From Hordeum vulgare subsp. vulgare (taxonomy: Eukaryota > Streptophyta > Magnoliopsida > Poales > Poaceae), in NCBI RefSeq assembly GCF_904849725.1, contig NC_058520.1, forward strand, positions 320,737,186 through 320,801,185: a DNA stretch of 64,000 nucleotides, written 5' to 3'. The notes under the pieces were generated by a model, which was not told the DNA's origin, ran no database searches, and saw only the letters and a program-made list of their open reading frames with translations. Each line of letters starts with the position of its first letter. Position 1 is the stretch's first letter. Positions 33,957 through 46,354 of this stretch are shown here, one piece after another. A program made the translations under genes and the position numbers.

Positions 33957-36900
33957 TTACATTGTAATAAATCTAACACCCATACAGTTCTCGCGTTGAT
34001 CATGTTTTGCCCGTGGAAGAGGTTTAGTCAACGGGTCTACTATATTCAGATCCGTGTGCACTTTCCAAATATTCATGTCCTCTCCTTCGACATAGTCGTG
34101 GATGAGGTTGAAGCATTGTTTGATGTGTCTGGTTTTCTTGTGAAACCTTGGTTACTTTGCTAGAGCAATGGCACCAGTGTTGTCACAGAATAGAGTTATT
34201 GGATTTAGTGCGCTCGGCACAACTCCAAGTTCCGTCATGAACTGCTTCATCCAGACACCCTCCTTCGCTGCCTCAGAGGCAGCCATGTACTCCGCTTCAC
34301 ATGTAGAATCTGCTATGACGCTTTGCTTGGAACTACACCAGCTTATCGCACCCCCATTAAGAATAAATACGTATCCGGTTTGCGACTTAGAGTCATCCAA
34401 ATCGGTGTCAAAACTTGCGCCGACATAACCCTTTACAACGAGCTCTTCGTCACCTCCATAAACGAGAAACATTTCCTTAGTCCTTTTCAGGTACTTTGGA
34501 ATATTCTTGACCGCCGTCCAGTGATCCACTCCTGGATTACTCTGAAACCTGCATGCCATACTTATGGCCAAGATGACGTCTGGTCTAGTGCACAGCATTG
34601 CATACATGATAGAACCTATAGCTGAAGCATAGGGGACGGAACTGATTTGTTCTCTATCTTCCGCAGTTGTTGGGCACTGAGTCTTATTCAATTTTATACC
34701 TTGTAACACTGGCAAGAACCCTTTCTTGGACTGATCCATTTTGAACTTCTTCAAAAGTTTATGAAGGTATGTGGTTTCTGAAAGTCCTATCACGTGTCTT
34801 GATCTATCCCTATAGATCTTAATGCCTAGAATGTAAGCATCTTCTCCTAGGTCCTTCATAGAGAAAATTTTATTCAAGTAATCATTTACGCTCTCCAAAA
34901 ACTCCATGTTGTTTCCAATCAGCAATATGTCATCCACATATAATATTAGAAACGCCACAGAGATTCCACTCACTTTCTTGTAAATACAAGATTCTCCAAC
35001 CACTTGTATAAACCCAAATGCTTTGATCACCTCATCAAAGCGCTTATTCCAACTCCGAGATGCTTGCACTAGTCCATAAATGGATTGTTGGGACTTGCAC
35101 ACTTTGTCAGCATTCTTTGGATCGACAAAACCTTCGGGTTGCATCATATACAACTCTTCCTTAAGAAAACCGTTAAGGAACGCCGTTTTGACATCCATCT
35201 GCCAGATTTCATAATCGAAAAATGCAGCTATTGCTAACATAATTCGGACAGACTTAAGGATCACTACTGGCGAGAACGTCTCATCGTAGTCAACTCCTTG
35301 AACTTGTGAAAAACCCTTTGCCACAAGTCTAGCTTTATAAACGGTCACATTACCGTCAGCATCCGTCTTCTTCTTAAAGATCCATTTGTCCTGATTAGCC
35401 TTGTGGCCTTCAGGTGCTACTTCCAAAGTCCACACTTTGTTTTCATACATAGATCCGATCTCAGACTTCATGGCCTCCAGCCATTTGTTGGAATCCGGGC
35501 CCACCATTGCTTCTTCATAATTCGCAGGTTCATTGTTGTCTAACGACATGATTGATAAGACAGGATTACCGTACCACTCAGGAGTAGTACGTGATCTTGT
35601 CGACCTGCGAGGTCCGATAGGAACTTGATCCGAAGTTTCATGATCATCATCATCAACTTCCTCCTCAACCGGCGTCGCAACAATTGGGGTTTCCCCTTGC
35701 CCTCTGCCACCATCTAGAGGGACTAGAGGTTCGACAACCTCATCAAGTTCTATCTTCCTCCTACTCAATTCTTTCGAGAGAAACTCCTTCTCAAGAAAAG
35801 CTCAGTTTTTAGCAACAAACACTTTGCCCTCGGATTTGAGATAGAAGGTGTACCTAACTGTCTCCTTTGGGTAACCTATGAAGACGCACTTTTCCGCTTT
35901 GGGTTCCATCTTTTTAGGCTGAAGCTTTTTGACATAAGCATCACATCCCCAAACTTTAAGAAACGACAATTTCGGTCTTTTTCCATACCACAGTTCGTAT
36001 GATGTCGTCTCAACGGTTTTTGATGGTGCCCTATTTAAAGTGAATGCAGTTGTCTCTAATGCATAACCCCAAAACAATAACGGCACATCGGTAAGATACA
36101 TATAGATCGCACCATTTCTAACAAAGTACAATTACGACATTCAGACACACCATTACGTTGTGGTGTTCCAAGCGGTGTCAACTATGAAACAATTCCACAT
36201 TGTCCTAAGTGAGCACCAAACTCGAAACTCGGATATTCACCCCCACAATCAGACCATAGGAACTTGATCTTCTTGTTACGATGATTTTCAACTTCACTCT
36301 GAAATTGCTTGAACTTCTGAAATGTTTCAGACTTGTGCTTCATCAAGTAGATATATCCATACCTACTCAAATCGTCAGTGAAGGTGAGAAAATAACGATA
36401 TCCGCCGCGCGCCTCCACACTCATCGGACCGCACACATCGGTATGTATGATTTCCAACAAGTCACTTGCACGCTACATTGTTCCGGAGAACGAAGTCTTA
36501 GTCATCTTGCCCATGAGGCATGGTTTGCACGTGTCAAGTGAATCAAAGTCAAGTGACTCCAAAAGTCCATCGGAATAGAGTTTCTTCATGCATTTTACAC
36601 CATTATGACCTAAGCGGCAGTGCCACAAAAACATGGCACTATCATTGTTAACTCTAACTCTTTAGGTCTCAATGTTATGTATATGTGTATCATCGCTATC
36701 AATATTCAATATGAACAATCCTCTCACATTGGGTGCATGACCATAAAAGATATTACTCACAAAAATAGAACAACCATTATTCCGTGACTTAAACGAGTAA
36801 CCGTCTCGCAATAAACAAGATCCAGATATAATGTCATGCTTAATGTAGGCACTAAATAACAACTATTTAAGTTCATAACTAATCCTGATGGTAACTGAAG

Positions 36901-37936
36901 TGAAACTGTGCCGACGGCGGCTGCATCAACCTTGGAACCATTTCCCATGCGCATCGTCACTTCATCCTTCACCAGCCTTCGTTTATTCCGCAGTTCCTAT
37001 TACGAGTTGCAAATATGAGCAACAGAACCGGTATCGAATACCCAGGCACTACTACGTGAGTTGGATAAGTACACTTCAATAACATGTATATCAAATATAC
37101 CTGATTTTTCCTTGCCGCCTTCTTATCAGCCAAATACTTGGGGCAGTTGCGCTTCAATGACCCAGTCCCTTGCAATAATAACATTCTGTTTCAAGCTTAG
37201 GCCCAGCCTTGGGTTTCTTCATCGGATTGGCAATAGGCTTGTCACTCTTCTTGGAGTTACCCTTCTTGCCTTTGCTGTTTCTCTTAAAACTAGTGGTCTT
37301 ATTAACCATCAACAATTGATGCTCTTTCCAGAGTTCTGACTCTGCGACTTTGAGCATCGCGAATAACTCGCCGGGTGACTTGTTCATCCCTTGCATGTTA
37401 TAGTTCAACACAAAGCTCTTGTAGCTTGGTGGCACTGATTGAAGAATTATGTCAGTGATAGCTTCTTGCGGGAGTTCAATCCCTAGCTCAGCTAGATGGT
37501 TTGAGTACCCAGACATTTTGAGCACATGTTCACTGACAGACGAATTCTCCTCCATCTTGCAAGCATAGAATTTATCGAAGGTCTCATACCTCTCAATACG
37601 GGCGTTCTTCTGAAAGATAAACTTCAACTCCTGGAACACCTCATGTGTTCCATGACGCTCAAAGCGACGTTGAAGTCCCGGCTCTAAGCCATACAAGACT
37701 GCACATTGAACTACTGAGTAGTCCTCCTTACGTGTTAACCAAGCGTTCTTAACATCTTGGTCAGCCGTAGCAGGTGGTTCATTTCCTAGCGCAGCATTAA
37801 GGACATGATCCTTCTTCCCAGCTTGCAGGAGCAACTTAACATTACGAGCCCAGTCTACAAAGTTGCTTCCATCATATTTCAACTTAGCTTTCTCTAGGAA
37901 CGTATTAAAATTCAGGGTGATAGTTGCGTGAGCCAT
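33957..37936 (-). pseudogene. Angela-2 gag-pol (copia order), frameshifted
   Basis: The ATG at 37936 begins a continuous gag frame to about 37154, ending inside the CCHC knuckle (CYYCKGLGH). At least four frame changes follow between 37184 and 36131, across protease (the D-T-G-S codons are present), the pre-integrase HHCC region and integrase. The frame 35768-34152 is then open through the linker, RT with intact YVDDILLIG, and RNase H, where the first catalytic Asp is Gly (GYVGASF). A GAA-to-TAA type stop at about 34155 ends it, but similarity to Angela-3 continues to the natural stop at 33957-33959. The size agrees with the family. Confidence 0.92.
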
Positions 37937-39171
37937 TGATCTACAACACAAATATTGCAAAGTGGACTTAGACTATGTTTAAGATAATTAGAGTTTAATT
38001 AATCAAATTACTAATAAACTCCCACTCAAAAAGTACATCTCTCTAGTCATTTGAGTGGTACATGATCCAAATTCACTAACTCAAGTCCGATCATCACGTG
38101 AGTTGAGAATAGTTTCAGTGGTAAGCATCTCTATGCTAATCATATCAACTATACGATTCATGCTCGACCTTTCGGTCTCATGTGTTCCGAGGCCATGTCT
38201 GCACATGCGAGGCTCGTCAAGTTTAACCCAAGTGCTCCATGTGTGCAATTGTTTTGCACCCGTTGTATGTGAACATTGAGTCTATCACACCCGATCATCA
38301 CGTGGTGTCTCGAAACGACGAACTGTCGCAACGGTGCACAGTCGGGGAGAACACAATTTTGTCTTCAAATTTTAGTGAGAGATCACCTTATAATGCTACC
38401 ATCGTTCTAAGCAAAATAAGGTGTATAAAAGGATTAACATCACATGCAATTCATAAGTGACATGATATGGCCATCATCTTGTGCTTCTTGATCTCCATCA
38501 CCAAAGCACCGGCATAATCTTCTTGTCACCGGCGCCACACCATGATCTCCATCATCATTATCTCCATCAACGTGGCGCCGTCGAGGTTGTCGTGCTATCT
38601 ATGCTATTACAACTAAAGCTACGACCTAGCAATATAGTAAACGCATCTGCAAACACAAACGTTAGTTTAAAGACAACCCTATGGCTCCCGCCGGTTGCCG
38701 TAGCCTCGACGTGCAAGTCGATATTAACTATTACAACATGATCATCTCATACATCCAATATATCACATCACGTCATTGGCCATATCATATCACAAGCATA
38801 CCCTGCAAAAATAAGTTAGACGTCCACTTATTTGTTGTTGCATGTTTTACGTGGCTGCTATGGGTATCTAGTATGATCGCATCTTACTTACGCAAAAACC
38901 ACAACGGAGATGTGCAAATTGCTATTTAACCTCTCCATGGACCGCCTTGGACACCCGCTAGTCATCTTTATGCAAGGAGGTTGCATGTCAAATGATGAAA
39001 CCAGACTCTCGTAAGCGTACGAGTTATGTCGGTCCGGGCCGCTTCAATCCAACAATACCGCCAAATTGAGAAAAGACTAAGGAGGGAAGCAAATCAAACA
39101 TCACCGTCCACAAAACCTTTTGTGTTGTACTCGAGATAACATCTACGCATGAACCTAGCTCATGATGCCAC
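37937..39171 (-). other. Angela-2 leader and PBS
   Basis: Undisturbed leader of 1235 bp between the 5' LTR and the gag ATG. The PBS on the element strand is TGGCATCATGAGC (39158-39170), one base after the LTR; it resembles the initiator-Met type with changes in the last positions. The site where Gypsy-A entered Angela-1 is empty here. Confidence 0.82.
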
Positions 39172-40939
39172 TGTTGGGGAACGTTTTATGGGAAACAAAA
39201 AATTTCCTACGCACATGAAGACCTATCATGGTGATGTCCATCTACGAGTGGAGATTAGATCTACGTACCCTTGTAGATCGCATAGCAGGAAGCGTTAAGA
39301 AACACGGTTGATGTAGTGGAGCGTCTTCACGTCCCTCAAACCGTCCCACGAACCGTCCCGCGATCCGTCCCACTATCCGTTCCGATCTAGCGCCGAACGG
39401 ACGACACCTCCGCGTTCAGCACACGTACAGCTCAACGATGATCTCGGCCTTCTTGATCCAGCAAGAAAGATGGAGAAGTAGATGAGTTCTCCGGCAGAGT
39501 GACGACGCTCCGGTGGTGGTGAAGATCTACTCCTGCAGGGCTCCGCCCGAGCTCCGCAGAAATCCGATCTAGAGGTAAAATTGTGTGGTATAGGCTAGAG
39601 TTGCATGTGGAAAAGTTGTGTCTCAAAAAGCCCTAAACCACCACTATATATAGGAGAGAGCGGGAGGGGCTAGCCTTGAGGGACAAGGCCCTCAAGGTGT
39701 GCCGGCCGCCAGGAGGAGGAGGACTCCTCCTCCAATTCGGTTTGGGAAGGAGGAGTCCTCTTCTTCCTTCCCACCTCCCTCTTTCCTTTTTCTTTTTCTT
39801 TTCTTTTGGTATTTCTTTATGTGGCGCCATAGACCTCTTGGGATGACTCCCGGGTGGGTGGGCCCCTCCCGGTGAACACGCGGAACCCATTCGTCCCTCC
39901 CGGTACACTGCTAGAATTGCCCGAAACTTTCCGGTGACCAAATGAAACTGTCCTATATATCAATCTTCGTTTCCGGACCATTACGGAAACCCTCGTGACG
40001 TCCGTGATATCATCCGGGACTCGGAACAACATTCGGTAACCACACATATAACTCAACTATACCAAAACACCATCGAACCTTAAGTTTGGAGACCCTGCGG
40101 GTTCGAGAACTATGCAGACATGACCCGAGAGACTCCTCGGTCAATATCCAATAGCGGGACTTGGATGCCCATATTGGATCCTTCGTATTCTACGAAGATC
40201 TTATCGGTTGAACCTCAGTGTCAAGGATTCATATAATCCCGTATGTCACTGCCTTTGTCCTTCGGTATGTTACTTGGCCGAGATTCGATCGTCGGTATCC
40301 GCATACCTATTTCAATCTCGTTACCGGAAAGTCTCTTTACTCGTTCCGTAATACAAGATCCCGTGACTTACACTTAGTCACATTGCTTGCAAGGCTTGTG
40401 TGTGATGTTGTATTACCGAGTGGGCCCCGAGATACCTCTCCGTCACACGGTGAGACAAATCCTAGTCTTGATCCATACTAACTCAACGGACACCTTCAGA
40501 GATACATGTAGAGCACCTTTCTAGTCACCCAGTTACATTGCGACGTTTCATGTACACAAGGTATTCCTCCGGTGCCAGTGAGTTATATGATCTCATGGTC
40601 ATAGGAATAAATACTTGACACGCATAAAACAATAGCAATAAAACGAAACGATCAATATACTACGTTCATAGTTTGGGTCTATTCCATCACATGATTCTCC
40701 TAATGATGTGATCCAGTTATCAAGCATCAACATGTGCACATAGTCAGAAAACCTTGACTATCCTTGATCAACTGGCTAGCCAACTAGAGGCTTGCTAGGG
40801 ACATTGTTTTGTCTATGTATCCACACTAGTATCTATGTTTTCAATCAATACAATTATAACATGGATAATAAACGATTATCTTGTAACAGGAAATATAATA
40901 ATAACTGTTTATCATTGCCTCTAGGGCATATTTCCAACA
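39172..40939 (-). repeat. Angela-2 5' LTR (1768 bp)
   Basis: On the plus strand it runs from TGTTGGGGAACG to GGGCATATTTCCAACA, followed by TSD AATCC. Compared with the 3' LTR it differs by scattered substitutions, by the number of 12-bp units (about four here) and by a shorter stretch upstream of the TATA box near 39840. Confidence 0.93.
39644..39652 (-). promoter_or_regulatory. TATA box of Angela-2 5' LTR
   Basis: CTATATATA on the minus strand, between the palindromic GGAGGAGGAGTCC block and the transcribed part with the 12-bp repeats, as in the other Angela LTRs. It would drive the genomic transcript of Angela-2. Confidence 0.75.
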
Positions 40940-40944
40940 AATCC

Positions 40945-40999
40945 TACTTTTGCCTACAACCCTATCCTATTAACTTTCAACATCATTGGTGGAGGTTAG
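40945..40999 (+). repeat. X-family 3' LTR, plus strand, middle fragment
   Basis: A 55-bp remnant between Angela-2 and Gypsy-C. It matches the reverse complement of about 21755-21820 in the left X LTR and carries the GTTAG target site of Gypsy-C at its end (40995-40999). Confidence 0.8.
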
Positions 41000-42508
41000 T
41001 GCTACCTCTTGAGCTTGCGTTGGTTTTTCCCTTGAAGAGGAAAGGGTGATGCGGCACAGTAGCAGTAAGTATTTCCCTCGGTTTTGAGAACCAAGGTATC
41101 AATCCAATAGGAGTATAAAGCAAAGTTTCCAAAGTACCTACGCAAAAACAACAAACTTGCACCCAACGCTACAAAGGGGTTGTCAATCCCTTCACGATTG
41201 ATTGCAAAGTGAGATCTGAAGGTGGAAAGTGCAACAAAGTAAAAGTGTAAGGCTGGAAATATGATGTGAAGTAGACCCGGGGGCCATAGTGTTCACTAGA
41301 GGCTTCTCTCAAAATAGAAAATATTACGGTGGGTGAACGAATTACTATCGAGCAATTGATAGAACCGCGCAAAGTCATGATGATATCTAAGGCAATGATC
41401 ATACATATAGGAATCACGTCCGAGACAAGTAGACCGATACTGTCTGCATCTACTACTATTACTCCACAAATCGATCGCTATCCAGCATGCATCTAGTGTA
41501 TTGAGTTCATGACGAACAGAGTAACGCCTTAAGCAAGATAACATCATGTAGAGGGATAAATTCATGAATAGATATAAACCCCATCTTTTTACCCTTGATG
41601 GCAACAACATGATGCGTGCCTCGCTACCCCTTCTGTTACTGGGTGAGGTCACCGCACGGTATGAACCCAAAACCAAGCACTTCTCCCATTGGAAGAATCA
41701 TAGATCAAGTTGGCCAAACAAAACCCACAACTCGAAGAGAATTACAAGGATATGAAATCATGCATATAAGAGATCAAAAGAAACTCAAATAAGATTCATA
41801 GATAATCTGATCATAAATCCACAATTCATCGGATCTCGACAAACACACCACAAAAGAAGATTACATCGGATAGATCTCCATGAAGATCATGGAGAACTTT
41901 GTATTGAAGATCCAAGAGAGAGAAGAAGTCATCTAGCTACTAGCTATGGACCCGAAGGTGTATGGTGAACTACTCACGCATCATCGGAGAGGCAATGGTG
42001 TTGATGAAGAAGCCCTCCGTATCCGAATACCCCCTCCGGGAGGGCACTGGAACGTGCCCCAGATGGGATCTTGCGGAGACAGAAGCTTACGGCGGCGGAA
42101 AAGTATTTTCGTGGATCTCTCTCGTGGTTTTGGATTTTTCGGAGATTTATAGGCGGAAGAAGTAGGACAGACGAGCCACAGGGGGGCCACAAGCCTGCTA
42201 GGCGCGGGCCCCCTGGCCGCACCTAGGGGGCTTGTGGCCTCCCCTGGTGGCATGTGCCTTGGTTCTCACGCCCCCTACATATCTTCTGTTCTGGAAAAAA
42301 TATTTTCAAAAGTTTTATTCTGTTTGGACTCCGTTTAATATTCTCCTCTGAAAAGGGTCAAAAACACAGAAAAAATAGGAACTGGCACTTGACACTGAGT
42401 TAATAAGTTAGTCCCAAAAAAGATATAAAAGGCATACAAAACATCCAAAGTGTGACAAGATAATATCATGGAACCATCAAAAATTATAGATACGTTGGAG
42501 ACGTATCA
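41000..42508 (-). repeat. Gypsy-C 3' LTR (1509 bp)
   Basis: Plus-strand ends are TGCTACCTCTTGAGC and GGAGACGTATCA. The TATA-like CTATAAAT on the minus strand is at about 42145-42152. It contains a 23-bp stretch (AAGTAGACCC...) that is absent from the 5' LTR. Confidence 0.9.
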
Positions 42509-45246
42509 AGCATCCCCAAGCTTAACTCATGCTCGTCCTCGAGTAGGGGAGTGATAAAGACTGAATTTTTGATGTGGAATGATACCTAGCATATTTGTCC
42601 TTTGTAATTTCTTTCATGTGACAAGAATGTTCAGATCCGTAAGATTCAAAACAATAGTTTGCTATTGACATGAAAACAATAATACTTCAAGCAAACTAGC
42701 AAGGTAATCATGAACTTTCGAAATAACAAGGCCAAAGAAAATTATCACTACAAAATCATAGCGTCTGGCCATGCTCCATCATCACCACACAACTAATTTA
42801 AATCATGCACAACCCCGGTATTGGCCAAGTAATTGTTTTTGCACTCTTACTTTCTCAAACCTTTTTCAACTCTCACGCAATACATGAGCATGAGCCATGG
42901 ATATAGCACTATAGGTGGAATAGAGTGCGGTGGAGGTTGTGAGACAAAAAAGGAGGAGATGGTCACATCGACTCAGCATATCAAAGGGCTATGGAGATGC
43001 CCATTAATAGATATCAATGTCAGATAGTAGGGATTACCATGCAATGGATGCACTTAGAGCTATAAGTATGTGAAAGCTCAAAAGGAGAACTAGTGGGTGT
43101 GCATCCAACTTGCTTGCTCACGAAGACCTAGGGCAATTTTGAGGAAGCCCATCATTGGGATATACAAGCCAAGTTATATAATGAAGATTCCCACTAGCAT
43201 ATGGTGGTGACAAAACAAGAGACTCTCAATCATGAAGAACATGGTGCTATTATGAAGCACAAGTGTGGAAGAGATAGTAGCATTGTCCCTTCTCTCTTTT
43301 TCTCTCTCTTTTTTGTTTGGGCTCTTTGGCCTCTTTCCATATCTCTCTTTTTTTGTGTGGGCAACTTTGGCCCCTCTTTTTTTATTTTCTCACATGGGAC
43401 AATGCTCTAACAATGATGATCATCACACTTTCATTTACTCACAGCTCAATGCTTAGAACGATGAGGACTCTATAGGAAATGTCTCCGGCAGTGTACCGGG
43501 ATGTGCAATGATCTAGCTTGGCGTATGACATTGAAAACATCTCACTAGCTATCTTACGATCATGCAATGGCAATATGTAAGTGACGACACAAGTCATGAG
43601 ACGGAATGGTGGGAGTTGCATGGCAATATATCTTGGTATGGCTATGAAAATGCCATAGTAGGTAGGTATGGTGGCTGTTTTGAGGAAGGCATATGGTGGG
43701 TTTGTGCACCGGCGAAAGTTGCGCGACACTAGAGAGGCTAGCAATGATGAAAGGTGAAAGTGCATCTATACCATGGACTCACATTATTCATGAAGAACTC
43801 ACATACTTATTGCAAAAGTTTTTATTAGTAATCGAAACAAAGTGCTAAACGCATACTCCTAGGGGAAGGGTTTGTAGGTGTTAACCATCGCGCGATCCCG
43901 ACTGCAACACAAAGGATGAAAATCAATAGATCAATTACGCTCCGACTTCCTAACATAGCGGTTCACCATACGTGCATGTTACGGGAATCACTAACTTCAA
44001 CACAAGTATTTCTAGATTCACAACACCCTACTAACATAACTCTTAATATTACCAAATCAATGTCTCAAAACTATTTGAGAGGAATCAAACTTCTCTCTCT
44101 AATCAATGCACATGAAGATGGAAGTTTTATTGTATCCTCTTTGGGTACCTATCATCTTTGTGACTACTTTCATAGCACAAGCCAACTACCAAGTTACTCA
44201 GAGAGATCACTCTCAAAAAGATATAAGTGAAGATCGAGAGTTCTTATTTCTCCAAAATATGACACAACCGTTCTCTAAAAGATCTATGTAAAGCACTTAG
44301 ACTAAATTTATCTAGCTCAAAAGATATAAGTGAAGCACATGTGAGCTAAATTGCCTAACTTAAAAGATATAAGCGAAGCTCGAAGAGTATTCTAGCAAAT
44401 TCACGATGAGTGCATGTCTCTTTCAAAAGGTGTGCAGCAAGGATGATTGTGACACAACAAAAAGAAAAGACTCCTACAATACAAGACACTCCAAGCAAAA
44501 CACATATCATGTGGTGAATAAAAATATAGCTCCAAGTAATGTTACCGATGGATTGAAGACGAAAGAGGGGATGCCTTCCTCGGGCATCCCCAAGCTTAGG
44601 CTTTTTGGTGTCCTTGAATTTGGCTTGGGATGCCTTGGGCATCCCCAAGCTTGAGCTCTTTCCACTCTTTATTCCTTTGTCCATGAGAACGTCACCCAAA
44701 ACTTGAAAACTTCACAACACAAAAGTTAAACAAAAACTCGTCATATCATTAGCACAAGCAAACAAACTACCACCTCTTGAGGTACTGTAGCAAACTTGAT
44801 TTCTATTTATATTGGTGTTAGATTACTGTATTCTCACTTCTCCATGGCTAATACCCCCCGATACTATCCATAGTTTCATCAAAATAAGCAACCAACACAA
44901 CAAAAACAGAATCTGTAAAAAACAGACCACTCTGTAGCAATCTGTATACTTCGTATACTTCTGGTATCTCAAATTTTTTGAACAATTACGACAGTTTGGG
45001 AAATAGGCATATCAACCAGCAGCAAAAAGAATCAACTCAAAAGCTCTTTCTGTATAAAAATGAAAAATAATTTTGTGAGTGAAAAGTTTTTGTCTTTTTC
45101 CAGCAGGATCAAACAACCATCACCAAACTAGTCATAAAGGCTTTACTTGGCTCAAACACAAAAAGAAACAAAAAAGACACAATCATAACAGAATTATGAT
45201 GGTGTGGACGCAACAAAACATAAAGCAAAAAGCAAAGATAAATTCA
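42509..45246 (-). other. Gypsy-C 3' non-coding region with PPT
   Basis: The PPT TTAAGCTTGGGGATGCT (element strand, 42509-42525) adjoins the LTR. About 2.7 kb without a supportable gene follows, similar to 7682-10316 of Gypsy-A, including two internal PPT-like copies at 44581-44600 and 44638-44655. A pyrimidine-rich stretch lies at 43288-43390. Confidence 0.75.
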
Positions 45247-45262
45247 TTGGGTTGCCTCCCAA
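45247..45262 (-). other. Conserved stem-loop motif downstream of Gypsy-C ORF
   Basis: TTGGGAGGCAACCCAA on the element strand, 52 bases after the ORF stop, preceded by AGCGCTTG. It is identical to the motif of Gypsy-A (10317) and Gypsy-B (53073). Confidence 0.65.
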
Positions 45263-45314
45263 CAAGCGCTATTGTTTAACGCCCTTTAGCTAGGCATTGA
45301 TAATTCAATGATGC

Positions 45315-46064
45315 TCACATAAAAGACAAGAATTGAAGCACAACGAGAGCATCATAAAGCATGTGAAAATCACATCTAAGTCTAACATACTTCCTATGCA
45401 TAGGCATTTTATAGGGAAACAAATTAGCAAGACAACCAATAGTTACCAAATGCAAGGAAGAAGAAAGAGACAATAACAATCTCAACATAACGAGAGGTAA
45501 TTTGGTAACATGAAAGTTTCTACCACAATATTTTCCTCTCTCATAGCAATTACATGTGGGATCATAATCAAATTCAACAATATAGCTATCACAAAGGATA
45601 TTCTTTTCATGATCCACATGCATGCAAAGTTGACGCTCTTCAAAAATAGTGGGATTATCATGAACTAAAGTCATGACTTCTCCAAACCCACTTTCAATAT
45701 TATTGCAAATATCATATTCATCATGAGGCTTAAACAAATTTTCAAGATCATAAGAAAAATCATTACCCCAATCATGATCATTGCAACAAGTAGTGGACAA
45801 AGCAAAACTAGCATCCCCAAGCTTAGGGTTTTGCATATTTTTAGCATGATTGACACTAATAGGATTTATAGTGAAACCATTGCAATCATGTTTTTCATTC
45901 AAGGAGTCCTCGTGAATCACTTCATAAATTTCTTCATCATGATTTTAAGATTCACGCATGTCAAGCAAAAATCCATAGAGATAGTCAAGTGCAATCAACT
46001 CACTAGCAAATTGTTCATCATAATTTTGTCTTTTGAAAAGACTAGCAAGTGGATGAGGATCCAT
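45315..46064 (-). pseudogene. Gypsy-C ORF of unknown function (about 250 codons, one premature stop)
   Basis: The ATG at 46064 (MDPHPLASLF...) opens a frame that meets TAA at codon 40 and then stays open to 45315. The frame agreement over 250 codons argues for a real ORF with one recent nonsense change. The first part is acidic with Asp/Tyr repeats, the middle has Cys-containing blocks (DPTCNCYERGKYCG), and the last 65 residues hold a hydrophobic stretch of about 20 residues rich in Leu/Ser, followed by a basic tail (MHRKYVRLRC). It has no gag, protease or polymerase motif. It occupies the position where Gypsy-A has gag-protease. I recall similar translations as common in Triticeae repeats but cannot check. 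One membrane span is possible. Confidence 0.7.
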
Positions 46065-46354
46065 ATCAATAGATTTTCAGCAAGCGAAGATGCAAGCATA
46101 TTGAAGGCACATAGCACACAAGCAAAGGAAAGGCAAGCGAAAAAGGCAAATATTTTTGTAAATTTTTGTTTTTCAGAAGTGGGGGAGAGGAAAACGAGAG
46201 GCAACATGCAAAAAAAGTAAATGCAAGAGATGAGTTTGTGACAGTTACTTGGATAAGCTTCACTTAGAATAGTCCCCGGTGCCAGAAATTGACACGTTGA
46301 AGGGAGATTATTCTTGAGTTGATACTCCCCGGCAACGGTGCCAGAAATTCTTCT
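46065..46354 (-). other. Gypsy-C leader with PBS
   Basis: The PBS TGGCACCGTTGCCGGGGA on the element strand (46326-46343) starts 11 bases inside the LTR end. It is of the TGGCGCC... type, I believe tRNA-Asp-like, differing at one base. A second, degenerate copy (CTGGCACCGGGGAC) lies 54 bases further in at about 46273-46285. The block GTGGGGGAGAGG near 46180 also occurs in Gypsy-A at 12573. Confidence 0.75.

Larger units (their letters stand above)
32111..40939 (-). mobile_element. Angela-2: full-length Angela/BARE1/WIS copia element, minus strand
   Basis: 8829 bp with both LTRs, PBS, gag-pol and PPT, flanked by AATCC (32106-32110 and 40940-40944). Length and structure are normal for the family. 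It is inserted in the U3 part of the right X LTR. The coding region is present in full length but has several frameshifts, so it is not functional. Its uninterrupted leader is the reference for Angela-1. Confidence 0.95.

Noticed and set aside
39172..40939. Angela-2 as a potentially active element because of its full length and perfect TSD
   Set aside because: Its gag-pol has at least four frame changes between 37184 and 36131 and an early stop at the end of RNase H, so it cannot make its own polyprotein.
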